DNA of 64,000 bases, from NCBI RefSeq assembly GCF_003425665.1, contig NZ_QQRQ01000008.1, positions 40,172 through 104,171 on the forward strand, given 5' to 3'. Origin of the DNA: Evtepia gabavorous. GTDB taxonomy: Bacteria; Bacillota; Clostridia; Oscillospirales; Oscillospiraceae. The translations under genes were made by a program, and so were the position numbers. Position 1 is the stretch's first letter, and each line of letters opens with the position of its first letter. Shown in pieces: positions 43,213 to 51,670 of the stretch. The notes beneath the pieces were generated by a model that had not been told where the DNA came from, ran no database searches, and saw only the letters and a list, made by a program, of their open reading frames with translations.

Positions 43213-43544
43213 ACGCCGTTGGAACGGCAGGGAACCTTGGCTTGCCCAGCCGGGGCCCCATTTCTTGGGAAGAAATGGGGGAAAGAACCCCCGGGGGAGG
43301 AGGTTCCTCCCCCGGGACCCCCTTCTCTGGTGGGGTTATATGAGGAAAGGCTGTACTTCTCACTTGTTACCTGGCCTGCGGCCCTCACAGCGAAAGGCTC
43401 GTAACGGCCCGCCCACCGGCTGGGCGGGCTGGGAATGTGGGCAGGTGCCCTTTGGGAGAAGGCAGAGAAAAACCTTTTCGTTTCCCACTTGTTCCTCCCG
43501 TCTATGAACCACCTCTCCCGCCCGAGCCGGTGGGCGGGAGAGGT
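43213..43544. repeat. Palindromic intergenic element, copy C (truncated)
   Basis: A 332-bp copy in the same orientation as copy A. The alpha arm is complete (ACGCCGTTGGAACGGCAGGG; hairpins CCCCATTTCTT / AAGAAATGGGG and CCCGGGGGAGGA / TCCTCCCCCGGG), followed by the central block. It stops where the distal part of the full copies begins, and the break is a perfect 13-bp hairpin (ACCTCTCCCGCCC / GGGCGGGAGAGGT). The whole beta arm is missing. This suggests loss by slippage at the palindrome, or an incomplete copy-in. Confidence 0.9.
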
Positions 43545-43649
43545 AAGATTGGGGTTCTTGGATAAAGGATAGGAACGGACTCTCATCTGGGATCAGATAA
43601 TTTTTACCGTTATGAACAACCTTGAAAATCTTCATCTTTTGTTCACAAA

Positions 43650-43692
43650 ACCGCAAAAGGACATCCAACAAAATGTTGGATGCCCTTTCGTC
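43650..43692 (-). terminator. Rho-independent terminator after the membrane-protein gene at 43724
   Basis: On the minus strand, the stem GGCATCCAACA / TGTTGGATGTC has a TTT loop and is followed by CTTTTGCGGTTTT. It lies 33 bp past the stop codon. Confidence 0.8.
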
Positions 43693-43723
43693 TTCATTCC
43701 TAAGTAGAGCATTGTTTCACTAA

Positions 43724-44143
43724 TTATCCAGTAATCTTGGTTCTCATCTTGATCTTCCTAACAAGGAGAAGTAGGTAGATCACAAACATAAAGAGAGCCA
43801 AAAAGACACTGAAAGGAAAATCCCTTAAAATTATGGTGTCAATTTCATATGGAATGGACCTCAAAGCAATAACAGGTAGCGCAATAAAACTTTCTGCTAA
43901 GCCAACTATCAAGCATATCCACGAAATTTTCTCCGCGTTTTTCAAAAAGCTTTGATGTCCTAAGAGGAGAAGAAGTGCATAAATAAAACACAAAAAACAC
44001 AATCCAACAAATTTTCCCATTTGGAAAGATTGACGTGGGTCTCCCAATGGATCTGCATAAAAAACGCACCACAAAAAGGGAATTTCTAACCAAGGCAATA
44101 GGACTGCTATCATATTTGGAATCAACCATTCATTTTTTCTCAT
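43724..44143 (-). CDS. Hypothetical multi-pass membrane protein
   Basis: 139 residues with four predicted membrane segments (about 10-29, 44-62, 73-95, 107-127) and a basic C-terminus (VRKIKMRTKITG). The gene is clearly AT-rich compared with its neighbours and has no recognised family, so it looks acquired. I start at the ATG at 44143 (a GTG directly precedes it); TAGGTAATGAG is a modest ribosome binding site. It is flanked by its own terminator and a 300-bp AT-rich upstream gap. Confidence 0.6.
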   Translation of the reverse strand: MRKNEWLIPNMIAVLLPWLEIPFLWCVFYADPLGDPRQSFQMGKFVGLCFLCFIYALLLLLGHQSFLKNAEKISWICLIVGLAESFIALPVIALRSIPYEIDTIILRDFPFSVFLALFMFVIYLLLLVRKIKMRTKITG

Positions 44144-44443
44144 CACTCATTACCTATGATCAGGGAAATTAAACTCGACAGTGACAATGTAATATCCACC
44201 CATTCCAAGTACTTGACTTTTCACTTCACTCCATGCCCAAGGAGCCGCTATCGTAACTATATTTTATGTGCAAAATTTACATATAAATAGTATCAAAATT
44301 CTTTTTTCTTGTCAAGTAGAGAAGTTACAGTCTCTATTTCCCTATACCTAAACCAAAGAAAAATGGAAAGTATGGAGACGGGCAAGAAGGAGAGATTCCC
44401 TGCATGAGATACTTCCCGCTGACTTGCCCAACAATAGAAAACA
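44144..44443. other. AT-rich gap without a supportable gene
   Basis: About 300 bp of AT-rich sequence between the membrane-protein gene and the SpoVB terminator. It probably holds the promoter for the gene starting at 44143. No reading frame with coding features was seen. Confidence 0.5.
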
Positions 44444-44478
44444 ACAGCCTCTTTTACTCAAAAAAGGCTGTTGTCCTT
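44444..44478 (-). terminator. Rho-independent terminator after the SpoVB-like gene
   Basis: On the minus strand the stem ACAACAGCCT / AGGCTGTTGT, with a T/A-rich loop, is followed by TTTCTATTG, 20 bp past the stop codon. Confidence 0.72.
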
Positions 44479-44496
44479 TTATTGACCCAGTAAAAC

Positions 44497-46002
44497 TTAT
44501 GGCGGCAGTCCGCCCCCTTTGCTCCCGGCCCCCATGGCCTGCAGGGCCGCCAAATAGAGCAGCAGTCCAAAGCACAGTCCCCCCACCGCGGCGGGAAAGG
44601 AGACCAGGCCGGCCCGAAGCAGCACCGTCTCCATCAAATCCCCGCAGGAGGCCGCCAGGCAGGCGGCCAGGGTGGGGGCGGTAAACCAGGAAAACACCGG
44701 CAGGGAAAGCCCAATTTCCCGGGAAACCACCCGCCAGCTGAGCACCGCTCCCAGCAGGGCTGACAGGGCAAAGCTGAAGGCATACCCCCCCATGCCCCAC
44801 CGGCCCACCGTCAGGCAGGTGAGCACCAGCTGCACACTGTCCGCGGCCAGGGCGATTCCCGCCGAAGCCCCCTGGCGGTTGACCCCGCTCAAAACGCAGG
44901 CCGAGAGGGTCTGCCAGCAGGAGAAGAGCACCCCCAGGGCCAGCAGCGGGAGATGATCCCCCACCCGGTCATCCCGGTACAGGCTCTGCCCGATGGCCGA
45001 GCCCAGCACCGCCAGCAGGGCCAGGGCGGGAATGAGGATCAGATTGGCCGCCCCCACCGACCGCTTCACCTGCCGGCGGATGGCCTCCTTCTGTCCCAGG
45101 GCGGAATACTGGGAGAGCTTGGGGGTGAGCACCAGCCCCAGGGCGCTGAGAAAGGCCGTGGGCAGCAAGAGCATGGGCAGCGTCATGCCAAAGGTCACGC
45201 CGTAGGCCGACACCGCCTCCCCCTGGTCCATTCCCCCCTGGACCAGCAGCCGGGGGATGAGCACCGCGTTGGCCGAGGAGATGAGATTCCCCAGCAGGGC
45301 CGCAAACCCCAGGGGCAGGGCGATCCGCCCAATCTTGCCCCGGAGGGCCTTGGGGGTCAGTTTCTCCCCGGACAGACCCGCCGGAGGCCCCAAGTACACC
45401 CGGAAGAGCACCGTCTGGGTGAGGGCGGAGACCACCTCGCACAGGGCCATGCCCAGCACAATGGTCCCCACGGCCTTCTCGGCGGTGTCGGGCGCCAGGC
45501 GCCACAGCAGGGCCAGCACCAGCAGGGACCGGAGGACCTGCTCCGCCAGCTCCGTGATGGCGGCGGGGTAGACCCGGCCCGTGCCGTAAAAATAGTGTTT
45601 CTGGAGATTTTCCGTCCCCGTCAGCAGCAGACAGGGGACCAGGAGGATGAGCCCCAGCTGGGTTCTTGCGTCCCCCAAAAGATACACCGAGGCCCCGTCC
45701 GAAAAGAGCAGCAGCAGGGAACAGGGCATCAGGGCCAGCAGGAAAAACAGCTTCACCGCCTGGCCCCGGACCTGGTAAATGGCCCGCTGGTTCCCCAGGG
45801 CCTGGTACCAGGCGGAGAGATTGGACACCGCCGTGGTCAGCCCCACAGAGGTCAGGGACAGCAGCACCGAATACACCGGCAGGATCAGCTGATACAGCCC
45901 CAAAATCTCCGCCCCCGCCAGACGGGTCAGCCCAATCCGATACACAAACCCCACCAGCTGGGACAACACCCCCGTGATGGTCAGCACCGCCACACCGCGC
46001 AC
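44497..46002 (-). CDS. SpoVB-like polysaccharide/lipid flippase (MOP superfamily)
   Basis: About 501 residues with roughly fourteen membrane segments, the MATE/MurJ/Wzx fold. The N-terminal VLTITGVLSQLVGFVYRIGLTRLAGAEILGLYQL matches SpoVB-like proteins, which move cell-wall precursors across the membrane during spore cortex formation or in vegetative relatives. I start at the GTG at 46002, because AGGAGGTGA lies seven bases upstream; the longer frame to 46134 adds cysteine-rich sequence not seen in the family. The substrate and link to sporulation are inferred from family only. Confidence 0.85.
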   Translation of the reverse strand: MRGVAVLTITGVLSQLVGFVYRIGLTRLAGAEILGLYQLILPVYSVLLSLTSVGLTTAVSNLSAWYQALGNQRAIYQVRGQAVKLFFLLALMPCSLLLLFSDGASVYLLGDARTQLGLILLVPCLLLTGTENLQKHYFYGTGRVYPAAITELAEQVLRSLLVLALLWRLAPDTAEKAVGTIVLGMALCEVVSALTQTVLFRVYLGPPAGLSGEKLTPKALRGKIGRIALPLGFAALLGNLISSANAVLIPRLLVQGGMDQGEAVSAYGVTFGMTLPMLLLPTAFLSALGLVLTPKLSQYSALGQKEAIRRQVKRSVGAANLILIPALALLAVLGSAIGQSLYRDDRVGDHLPLLALGVLFSCWQTLSACVLSGVNRQGASAGIALAADSVQLVLTCLTVGRWGMGGYAFSFALSALLGAVLSWRVVSREIGLSLPVFSWFTAPTLAACLAASCGDLMETVLLRAGLVSFPAAVGGLCFGLLLYLAALQAMGAGSKGGGLPP

Positions 46003-46053
46003 CCGCTCACCTCCTGTTCCTCTCACTGTATGAGAGGCCGGAGGGAAACTATG

Positions 46054-46086
46054 CCAAAAAACCGCCCTCCCTGTGATGGGAGGGCG
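46054..46086 (-). terminator. Rho-independent terminator after the small membrane protein gene at 46097
   Basis: On the minus strand a 10-bp perfect stem (CCGCCCTCCC / GGGAGGGCGG), loop ATCACA, followed by TTTTTTGG. Confidence 0.85.
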
Positions 46087-46096
46087 GAAGTGTGTA

Positions 46097-46348
46097 CTAT
46101 GCTTTCCACCTTTGCAGCAGCCAGAGCACCGCAATCAGATTCAGAGAGATAAAAAAGAATACCGTCCCTTCGGACAACGACACAACAAAGTGCGACTGAG
46201 CTATCGCCTGCCAGGTCATGTTATCGGACAAAATATGCTCGAAGAGCCGCAGAATTCCATATTCCAAGAGCCCCAAAAGAAAAGAAAACAGGAGGGAGAG
46301 GGGATAGGAGAAAAGCATCAGCAAAAAGCAGGGCCATTGTTTTTTCAT
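46097..46348 (-). CDS. Hypothetical small membrane protein
   Basis: 83 residues with two predicted membrane segments (about 7-28, 58-79) after a basic start (MKKQW). It has no family I recognise. It is AT-rich relative to its flanks, like the other small membrane-protein genes here. The upstream ribosome binding site is poor (GGTGATTTC some distance away), so the start is uncertain, but a strong terminator right after the stop supports a real gene. Confidence 0.5.
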   Translation of the reverse strand: MKKQWPCFLLMLFSYPLSLLFSFLLGLLEYGILRLFEHILSDNMTWQAIAQSHFVVSLSEGTVFFFISLNLIAVLWLLQRWKA

Positions 46349-46787
46349 ATCGTTCAGAAATCACCCGCCTATACGACAATTCACATAAAATAACACCTCT
46401 GTACTCTTGTACTTTAACATTAGGAAGATTGATTTGTCAACAAAAACACCAGTGTATTCGGTTCAATTTTTGTATGAAACTGAAAATACGATTTCTCTCT
46501 CCCTCACGAAAAGCAGAAACTGCAAGGGGAAGCTTCCCTTGCTGCTGCAAGAGAAACAAATCCCTTTCTTCCGGACCCTTTCCCAGATTTCCCGCCTCCG
46601 ACTCCTCACAGGAAAGCTGGAGACACCAGACCTTGGGAAGAAAGAAAACGCAGGCTCACTTGCAAAATTTTCAACTTTTTACCCATATGAAGGGATCGGT
46701 GCAGGAAAGGCCAGGGGAGTCTATCATTTTTACGGAAATTGGTTGTTTTCTCTCCCTTTTTTCGGTAAAACGGCGAAAAGGTTTGCC
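46349..46787. other. AT-rich gap upstream of crt
   Basis: About 440 bp of mostly AT-rich DNA between the divergent genes at 46097 and crt. I saw no coding-like frame, repeat or RNA motif; the crt promoter lies at its right edge. Confidence 0.5.
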
Positions 46788-46816
46788 TTGTCCCTTGGGC
46801 GAAAATACAGTATACT
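46788..46816 (+). promoter_or_regulatory. Sigma-A type promoter for crt
   Basis: TTGTCC (46788-46793), a 17-bp spacer and TATACT (46811-46816), about 65 bp before the crt ATG. It probably also transcribes hbd. Confidence 0.68.
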
Positions 46817-46882
46817 ATTTCGTGAAGTATTTATATACAGGGGTAGCATGCCCTGTATGACCAATGTTAGGAGGAAATCCCT

Positions 46883-47659
46883 ATGGCATTTGTTGAGGTC
46901 ACCAAAAAGGACCACATCGCGGTTGTCACCATGAACCGCCCCGAGGCGCTCAACGCCCTGAACAAGGCCGTTTTCACGGACCTGGAGGTCGCCCTGGACG
47001 ACGTGGAAAGGGACGATGAGGTCTATGTTGTCATCATCACCGGCGCAGGCCGGGCATTCATCGCCGGCGCCGACATCGGCGAGATGGCACCCATGAATGT
47101 GGCGGAAGGTCTGGCCTTCAGTGAGCTGGGCAACCGCATTCTCATGCGGGTGGACATGATGGAGAAGCCCACCATCGCTGCGGTCAACGGCTTCGCCCTG
47201 GGCGGCGGCTGCGAGATGGCCCTGGCCTGCGACATCCGCATCGCTTCCGAGAAGGCCAAGTTCGGCCAGCCCGAGGTGGGTCTGGGCATCATCCCCGGCT
47301 TCGGCGGCACCCAGCGTATGGCCCGGATCATCGGCACCGGCCCCGCCATGGAGCTGATCTACACCGCCGACACCATCGACGCCCAGCGCGCCCTGGAGAT
47401 CGGCATGGTCAACCACGTGGTCCCCGCTGACCAGCTGATGGACGAGGCCATGAAGCTGGCCCAGAAGATCTGCACCAACGCCCAGAAGGCCATCCGCGCA
47501 TCCAAGCTGGCCATCCGCCGCGGCATTGACTGCGACATCTCCACCGCTGTAAGCTATGAGGCCCTGGCTTTCGCCACCTGCTTCGGCACCGAGGACCAGA
47601 AGGAAGGCATGCAGGCTTTCCTGGAGAAGAGAAAGGAAAAGCACTTCAAGAACAAGTAA
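46883..47659 (+). CDS. crt: Crotonase (3-hydroxybutyryl-CoA dehydratase)
   Basis: A 258-residue enoyl-CoA hydratase that converts 3-hydroxybutyryl-CoA to crotonyl-CoA in the butyrate pathway. The oxyanion-hole segment is FIAGADIGEM. The two catalytic glutamates are E111 (GGGCEMALA) and E131 (FGQPEVGLG), twenty residues apart as in rat crotonase. It is followed after 90 bp by hbd, the preceding pathway step. Strong codon bias and the ribosome binding site TTAGGAGGAA suggest high expression. The partner genes thl, bcd and etfAB are not in this window. Confidence 0.96.
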   Translation: MAFVEVTKKDHIAVVTMNRPEALNALNKAVFTDLEVALDDVERDDEVYVVIITGAGRAFIAGADIGEMAPMNVAEGLAFSELGNRILMRVDMMEKPTIAAVNGFALGGGCEMALACDIRIASEKAKFGQPEVGLGIIPGFGGTQRMARIIGTGPAMELIYTADTIDAQRALEIGMVNHVVPADQLMDEAMKLAQKICTNAQKAIRASKLAIRRGIDCDISTAVSYEALAFATCFGTEDQKEGMQAFLEKRKEKHFKNK

Positions 47660-47749
47660 GCTTTTCTCTCCCTTTGCTTTTTTCCGTCTCCTCCCGTGGG
47701 GAGGGACAACCGATTGTTTTCTAAATTATAAAATTGGAGGAACACCACA

Positions 47750-48598
47750 ATGGCTATCAATAAGATTATGGTGCTGGGCGCCGGCACCATGGGTATGGGG
47801 ATCGCTCAGGTTTTCGCTGAGGCTGGCAAGACCGTTCTCGTCCGCGACATCGCCGACGCTTTCATTCAGCGGGGTGAGGGCGTGCTGAAGAAGAACCTGG
47901 AGAAGAAGGTCGCCAAGGGCAAGATCACCGAGGAGCAGAAGAACGACATGCTCTCCCGGGTCTCCTTCACCCTGGAGCTGGCCGACGCCAAGGACTGCGA
48001 CCTGGTGGTAGAGGCTGCCATCGAGGTTCTGGACATCAAGAAGGGCATCTTCAAGGAGCTCGACGAGATCTGCAAGCCTGAGACCATCCTGGCTTCCAAC
48101 ACCTCCTCCATCTCCATCACCGCCATCGCCGCCGCCACCAAGCGCCCCGAGAAGGTGCTGGGCATGCACTTCTTCAACCCCGCCCCCGCTATGAAGCTGG
48201 TGGAAGTCATCCGCGGCGCCCGCACCAACGACGAGACCTTCCAGGCTGTCTACGGCTGCGCCAAGGAGATCGGCAAGAACCCCGTCGAGGTGGGCGAGGC
48301 TCCCGGCTTCGTGGTCAACCGCATCCTGTTCCCCATGATCAACGAGGCCATTATCGTTCTGGAGAACGGCATTGCCTCCAAGGAGGACATTGACACCGCC
48401 ATGATGTACGGCGCCAACCACAAGATGGGCCCCCTGGCTCTGGCCGACCTGGTTGGTCTGGACATCTGCCTGGCCATCATGGAGACCATCTTCACCGAGA
48501 CCGGCGACTCCAAGTATCGTCCCGCTCTGACCATGAAGAAGATGGTCCGTGCCGGCCTGCTGGGCCAGAAGACCGGCGAGGGCTTCTACAAGTATTGA
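47750..48598 (+). CDS. hbd: 3-hydroxybutyryl-CoA dehydrogenase
   Basis: A 282-residue NAD(P)-dependent enzyme that reduces acetoacetyl-CoA to 3-hydroxybutyryl-CoA. The dinucleotide motif [10 protein letters not shown] (10-19) opens the Rossmann fold. The catalytic histidine is H140 in [17 protein letters not shown]. The C-terminal helical domain includes [11 protein letters not shown] and ends in KTGEGFYKY, as in clostridial Hbd. It is the second gene of the crt-hbd unit, with TTGGAGGAAC before the start, and a strong terminator ends it. Confidence 0.97.
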   Translation: MAINKIMVLGAGTMGMGIAQVFAEAGKTVLVRDIADAFIQRGEGVLKKNLEKKVAKGKITEEQKNDMLSRVSFTLELADAKDCDLVVEAAIEVLDIKKGIFKELDEICKPETILASNTSSISITAIAAATKRPEKVLGMHFFNPAPAMKLVEVIRGARTNDETFQAVYGCAKEIGKNPVEVGEAPGFVVNRILFPMINEAIIVLENGIASKEDIDTAMMYGANHKMGPLALADLVGLDICLAIMETIFTETGDSKYRPALTMKKMVRAGLLGQKTGEGFYKY

Positions 48599-48629
48599 TC
48601 CCTCTCTTTGGTTTGACCTCTATATGGAA

Positions 48630-48666
48630 CCCTCCCTGCGGCAGAGCCGCAGGGAGGGTTTTTTGC
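48630..48666 (+). terminator. Rho-independent terminator after hbd
   Basis: A 15-bp perfect stem (AACCCTCCCTGCGGC / GCCGCAGGGAGGGTT) with an AGA loop, followed by TTTTG. Confidence 0.92.
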
Positions 48667-48708
48667 TGTAAAAAGGAGACAATCCCCCTTTCAGAAAGGG
48701 AAGCTCTG

Positions 48709-48737
48709 TTGACGAGGAGAGGCAGATATGTTATGTT
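48709..48737 (+). promoter_or_regulatory. Sigma-A type promoter for the lipoprotein gene at 48870
   Basis: TTGACG (48709-48714), a 17-bp spacer and TATGTT (48732-48737). It would give a leader of roughly 125 nt before the ATG at 48870. Confidence 0.5.
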
Positions 48738-48869
48738 CAAAGAAAGCGGGGGGCCCATGGGGCGGAACCAGACGACGCAGGCAGTCCCAAGGGGATTCCG
48801 CCTCCCGTGAGGATGGGCTTTTCCACCGGCACAGCAACCTTACAGAATAAATGTTTAGGAGGTACCGGC

Positions 48870-49442
48870 ATGAAGCATGGCAAACGATTTCTATGGATTG
48901 TCCCCCTTTTCTGCCTTCTGGCGGCCTGCGGCGGGCAGGGAACCCAGGCGGAGAGTGCCCGCTGGGACACCTTTCACCACGAAGGGGACAACGTGCAGCT
49001 CTCCCTGGGCATGACCCAGGCGGAGGTGGAGGACAAACTTACTCCGGCAGAGGGTTCCTCTCCCTCGACGGACACGGACACGGTGATATACGGGGACACC
49101 CCGGAGGACCGCATTGCCGTCACGTATTACGACGGTGTGGTCAACAACATCTCCCTGGATGAAACCCTCCAGACAGAGAAGACCTCCAACTGGTCTCTGC
49201 AGGGAGGGATCACCGTGGGAAGCTCCAAGGAAGACCTTGACAAGGTCTATGGTGCATGCACCATGTCCAACGAACAGGACCAGTATTTTGTGTACTACTA
49301 TGATTCCAGCCATACCTTATTGACAGAAGACCATATCGACGATGTGGATTACATGGTCTCATTCATCCTGGAAGAGGATGGGCTTCTTGCCTGCGCCATC
49401 GGCTCTGCGGAGCCGGCGCTGGAGCCCAGCTCCAGTCCTTAA
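48870..49442 (+). CDS. Hypothetical lipoprotein with two BLIP/SmpA-like repeats
   Basis: 190 residues with a lipobox signal peptide (MKHGKRFLWIVPLFCLLAAC, lipidated Cys at 20). The mature part contains two similar units: VQLSLGMTQAEVEDKL and ITVGSSKEDLDKVYG, each a beta-turn-helix with a glycine followed by (S/T)xxE/D. This pattern resembles the BLIP / SmpA-OmlA fold of small secreted inhibitors and assembly factors. The C-terminal part is acidic. The start at 48870 is supported by TTAGGAGGTACC. The function is unknown. Confidence 0.75.
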   Translation: MKHGKRFLWIVPLFCLLAACGGQGTQAESARWDTFHHEGDNVQLSLGMTQAEVEDKLTPAEGSSPSTDTDTVIYGDTPEDRIAVTYYDGVVNNISLDETLQTEKTSNWSLQGGITVGSSKEDLDKVYGACTMSNEQDQYFVYYYDSSHTLLTEDHIDDVDYMVSFILEEDGLLACAIGSAEPALEPSSSP

Positions 49443-49472
49443 CCTCCGCAGACAAAAGAGGAAACTATGGAA

Positions 49473-49508
49473 ACGGCCCCCGTCCTGATGGGACGGGGGC
49501 CGTTTTTC
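49473..49508 (+). terminator. Bidirectional terminator between the lipoprotein gene and ppk
   Basis: A 13-bp stem (ACGGCCCCCGTCC / GGACGGGGGCCGT with a TGAT-like loop) followed by TTTTTC rightward. It lies 14 bp past the convergent ppk stop, where the leftward run is shorter (TTTCC). Confidence 0.85.
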
Positions 49509-49522
49509 AAACGCTGTTGGGC

Positions 49523-51670
49523 TTAGGGGGAATCTTTGCCGAACAGACGTCCCAACAGCCGGTGGAGGGCGGAGGGCTTCTCGCTGACTGTGGGAGCCTG
49601 CTCCGGCCGGTGGAGGGAGACCCGCATCAGCTCCTCCTGACTGTCCACCCGGACGGTCCGGATCTCTTTCCGCAGATAGGCGCCGCTGGGCTGCAGAAAG
49701 GAGGCCTTGGCGTTGTCCTGGAGCTGGAGGTCCAAAATATACCGCAGCTGCTCCTGGATTTCCCTGTCCCAGATGGGGCAAGCGATCTCCACCCGCCGCT
49801 GGAGGTTGCGGGTCATCAGGTCTGCGGAGGCAATGAAATATTTGGCCTGGTTTCCCCGGCCAAAGACATAGATCCGGGCGTGCTCCAGGTAGCGGCCCAC
49901 AATGCTGGTGACCTGGATGTTCTCCGTCTTCAGAAGCACCCCCGGGCGGATGCAGCAGATGCCCCGGATGATCATCTCAATCTGCACCCCCGCCTGGGAG
50001 GCCTCCCGGAGCTTGTCGATGATCTCCCGCTCTGTGATGGAATTGGCCTTGATGCAGAGGTAGCCCTGGGGTCCCTTGTCAATCTCCTGCTGGATCATGG
50101 CGCACAGCTGGGACTTTAGACCGTTGGGGGCCACCAGCAGGGAGTGGTATCCCCCCTCCAAGTTGTCGGTGAGCATGTTGCGGAAAAAGGCCGCGCCGTC
50201 GTCCCCGATGACAGGGGAGGCGGTCATAACGCTCAGGTCGGTGTACAGGGCGCTGGTCTTTTCATTGTAGTTGCCGGTCCCCACCTGGGTGATATAGTGG
50301 GTGCCCTTCTTGTCCCGGAGGGTAATCAGGCAGAGCTTGCTGTGACACTTAAAGTTCTCCATGCCGTAGATGACCTTGCACCCGGCTTCCTCCAGCATTT
50401 TGGACCAGGCGATGTTGTTGGCCTCGTCAAACCGAGCCCGAAGCTCCATGAGGGCCACCACCTCTTTCCCGTTCTCCGCCGCCCGGCAGAGAATCCGGGC
50501 AATCTTGGAGGTGGAGGCCAGGCGGTAAATGGTGATCTTGATGGAGGCCACGTCGGGCCGGTCCGCCGCCTCTTCCAGCAGGCGCAGGAAGGGGTCAATG
50601 GAATCAAAGGGAAAGAAGAGCAGCCGGTCCTTCCGGCGGATCTGCTCAATCATGGACTCCTGGCGGTTTAAGTCCTCCGGCCACCGGGGATGGTAGGCCG
50701 GGTAGGTGAGCCTGGCCCGCAGGTCGGGGGACAGGGCTTTCTCCAGGTCATAGACATAGCCCATGGACAGGGGAGCGCTGTCGTAATAAATCTGATGGGT
50801 CTCCACTTGGATCACCCGCTCCAGCAGGGCGAGCATCTCCTGGGAGGGCCGCTGGCCCAGCTCCAGGCGGACAATGGACTGGTTGGCCCGCCGTTTGAGG
50901 AGCTTGGTCATCAGCAGGCGGAAATCGTCCTCACTGTCCTCAAATTTTTCCGTGTCAAAGGTGAGGTCCGCGTTCCGGGTGGCGCTGATGACGCAGGTCT
51001 CCTCCACCTTGTATTTTCCAAAGAGGGTAGGGGCCCACTGACGGAGGATGGTCTCCAGGCGGAGAAAGCGGCCCCGGGTGCCGGGCAGGAGAAACAACGG
51101 GGGCAGCGAGGTGGGAAGGGGGATAAAGCCCAGGGAGGTCTTGCCGCTTTTGCTCCGCAGCAGGGCGGTGATATACAGCGCCTTGTTGTCCAGATGGGGG
51201 GTGGGATGGCGCTGGCCCACGATCTGGGGCGAGAGAATGGGGAGGACCACAGAGTGAAAGTAGTCCTTCACCTGGGCCCGCTCCTCCTGGGTCAGCTGGT
51301 CATAGGTCAGGTCCACAATGCCCTCCTGGGCCAACAGACCGCTGACCCGGTTATAGAGCTGGCCCTTGATCTCTATGAGGCCGGGAACGGCCTCATAGAC
51401 CGCCTTCAGCTGTTCCCGGGGACGCATGCCGCTCTTGCTGTCCACCTCCTCCGGGGAGACCGCCGCCATGTCCACCAGGCTGCCCACCCGGACCATGAAA
51501 AACTCATCCAGATTGCTGGCGAAAATGGCGATAAATTTCAGCCGTTCCAGGGCGGGAACGGTCTCGTCCGCCCCCTCTTCCAGGACCCGGCGGTTGAACC
51601 GGAGCCAGCTGAGCTCCCGGTTTTGGGTATAGGTATAATCGGTTACGACGCTTTGCGGATCTTTTGGCAT
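49523..51670 (-). CDS. ppk: Polyphosphate kinase 1
   Basis: A 715-residue PPK1 that makes inorganic polyphosphate from ATP reversibly. The N-terminal domain starts with RELSWLRFNRRVLEE, followed by the head domain. The two active-site histidines lie in FKCHSKLCLI (the autophosphorylated one) and LEHARIYVF; RGICCIRPG and the phospholipase-D-like fold signatures are present. Ribosome binding site GGGAGGG. Its start overlaps the stop of the ppx gene by 28 bp, so polyphosphate synthesis and hydrolysis are co-expressed here. Confidence 0.96.
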   Translation of the reverse strand: MPKDPQSVVTDYTYTQNRELSWLRFNRRVLEEGADETVPALERLKFIAIFASNLDEFFMVRVGSLVDMAAVSPEEVDSKSGMRPREQLKAVYEAVPGLIEIKGQLYNRVSGLLAQEGIVDLTYDQLTQEERAQVKDYFHSVVLPILSPQIVGQRHPTPHLDNKALYITALLRSKSGKTSLGFIPLPTSLPPLFLLPGTRGRFLRLETILRQWAPTLFGKYKVEETCVISATRNADLTFDTEKFEDSEDDFRLLMTKLLKRRANQSIVRLELGQRPSQEMLALLERVIQVETHQIYYDSAPLSMGYVYDLEKALSPDLRARLTYPAYHPRWPEDLNRQESMIEQIRRKDRLLFFPFDSIDPFLRLLEEAADRPDVASIKITIYRLASTSKIARILCRAAENGKEVVALMELRARFDEANNIAWSKMLEEAGCKVIYGMENFKCHSKLCLITLRDKKGTHYITQVGTGNYNEKTSALYTDLSVMTASPVIGDDGAAFFRNMLTDNLEGGYHSLLVAPNGLKSQLCAMIQQEIDKGPQGYLCIKANSITEREIIDKLREASQAGVQIEMIIRGICCIRPGVLLKTENIQVTSIVGRYLEHARIYVFGRGNQAKYFIASADLMTRNLQRRVEIACPIWDREIQEQLRYILDLQLQDNAKASFLQPSGAYLRKEIRTVRVDSQEELMRVSLHRPEQAPTVSEKPSALHRLLGRLFGKDSP

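Noticed and set aside
43545..43723. Short minus-strand reading frame right of element copy C
   Set aside because: A frame beginning MLDVLLRFCEQKMK reaches into the element and would overlap a clear terminator hairpin at 43650-43692; it is not coding-like.
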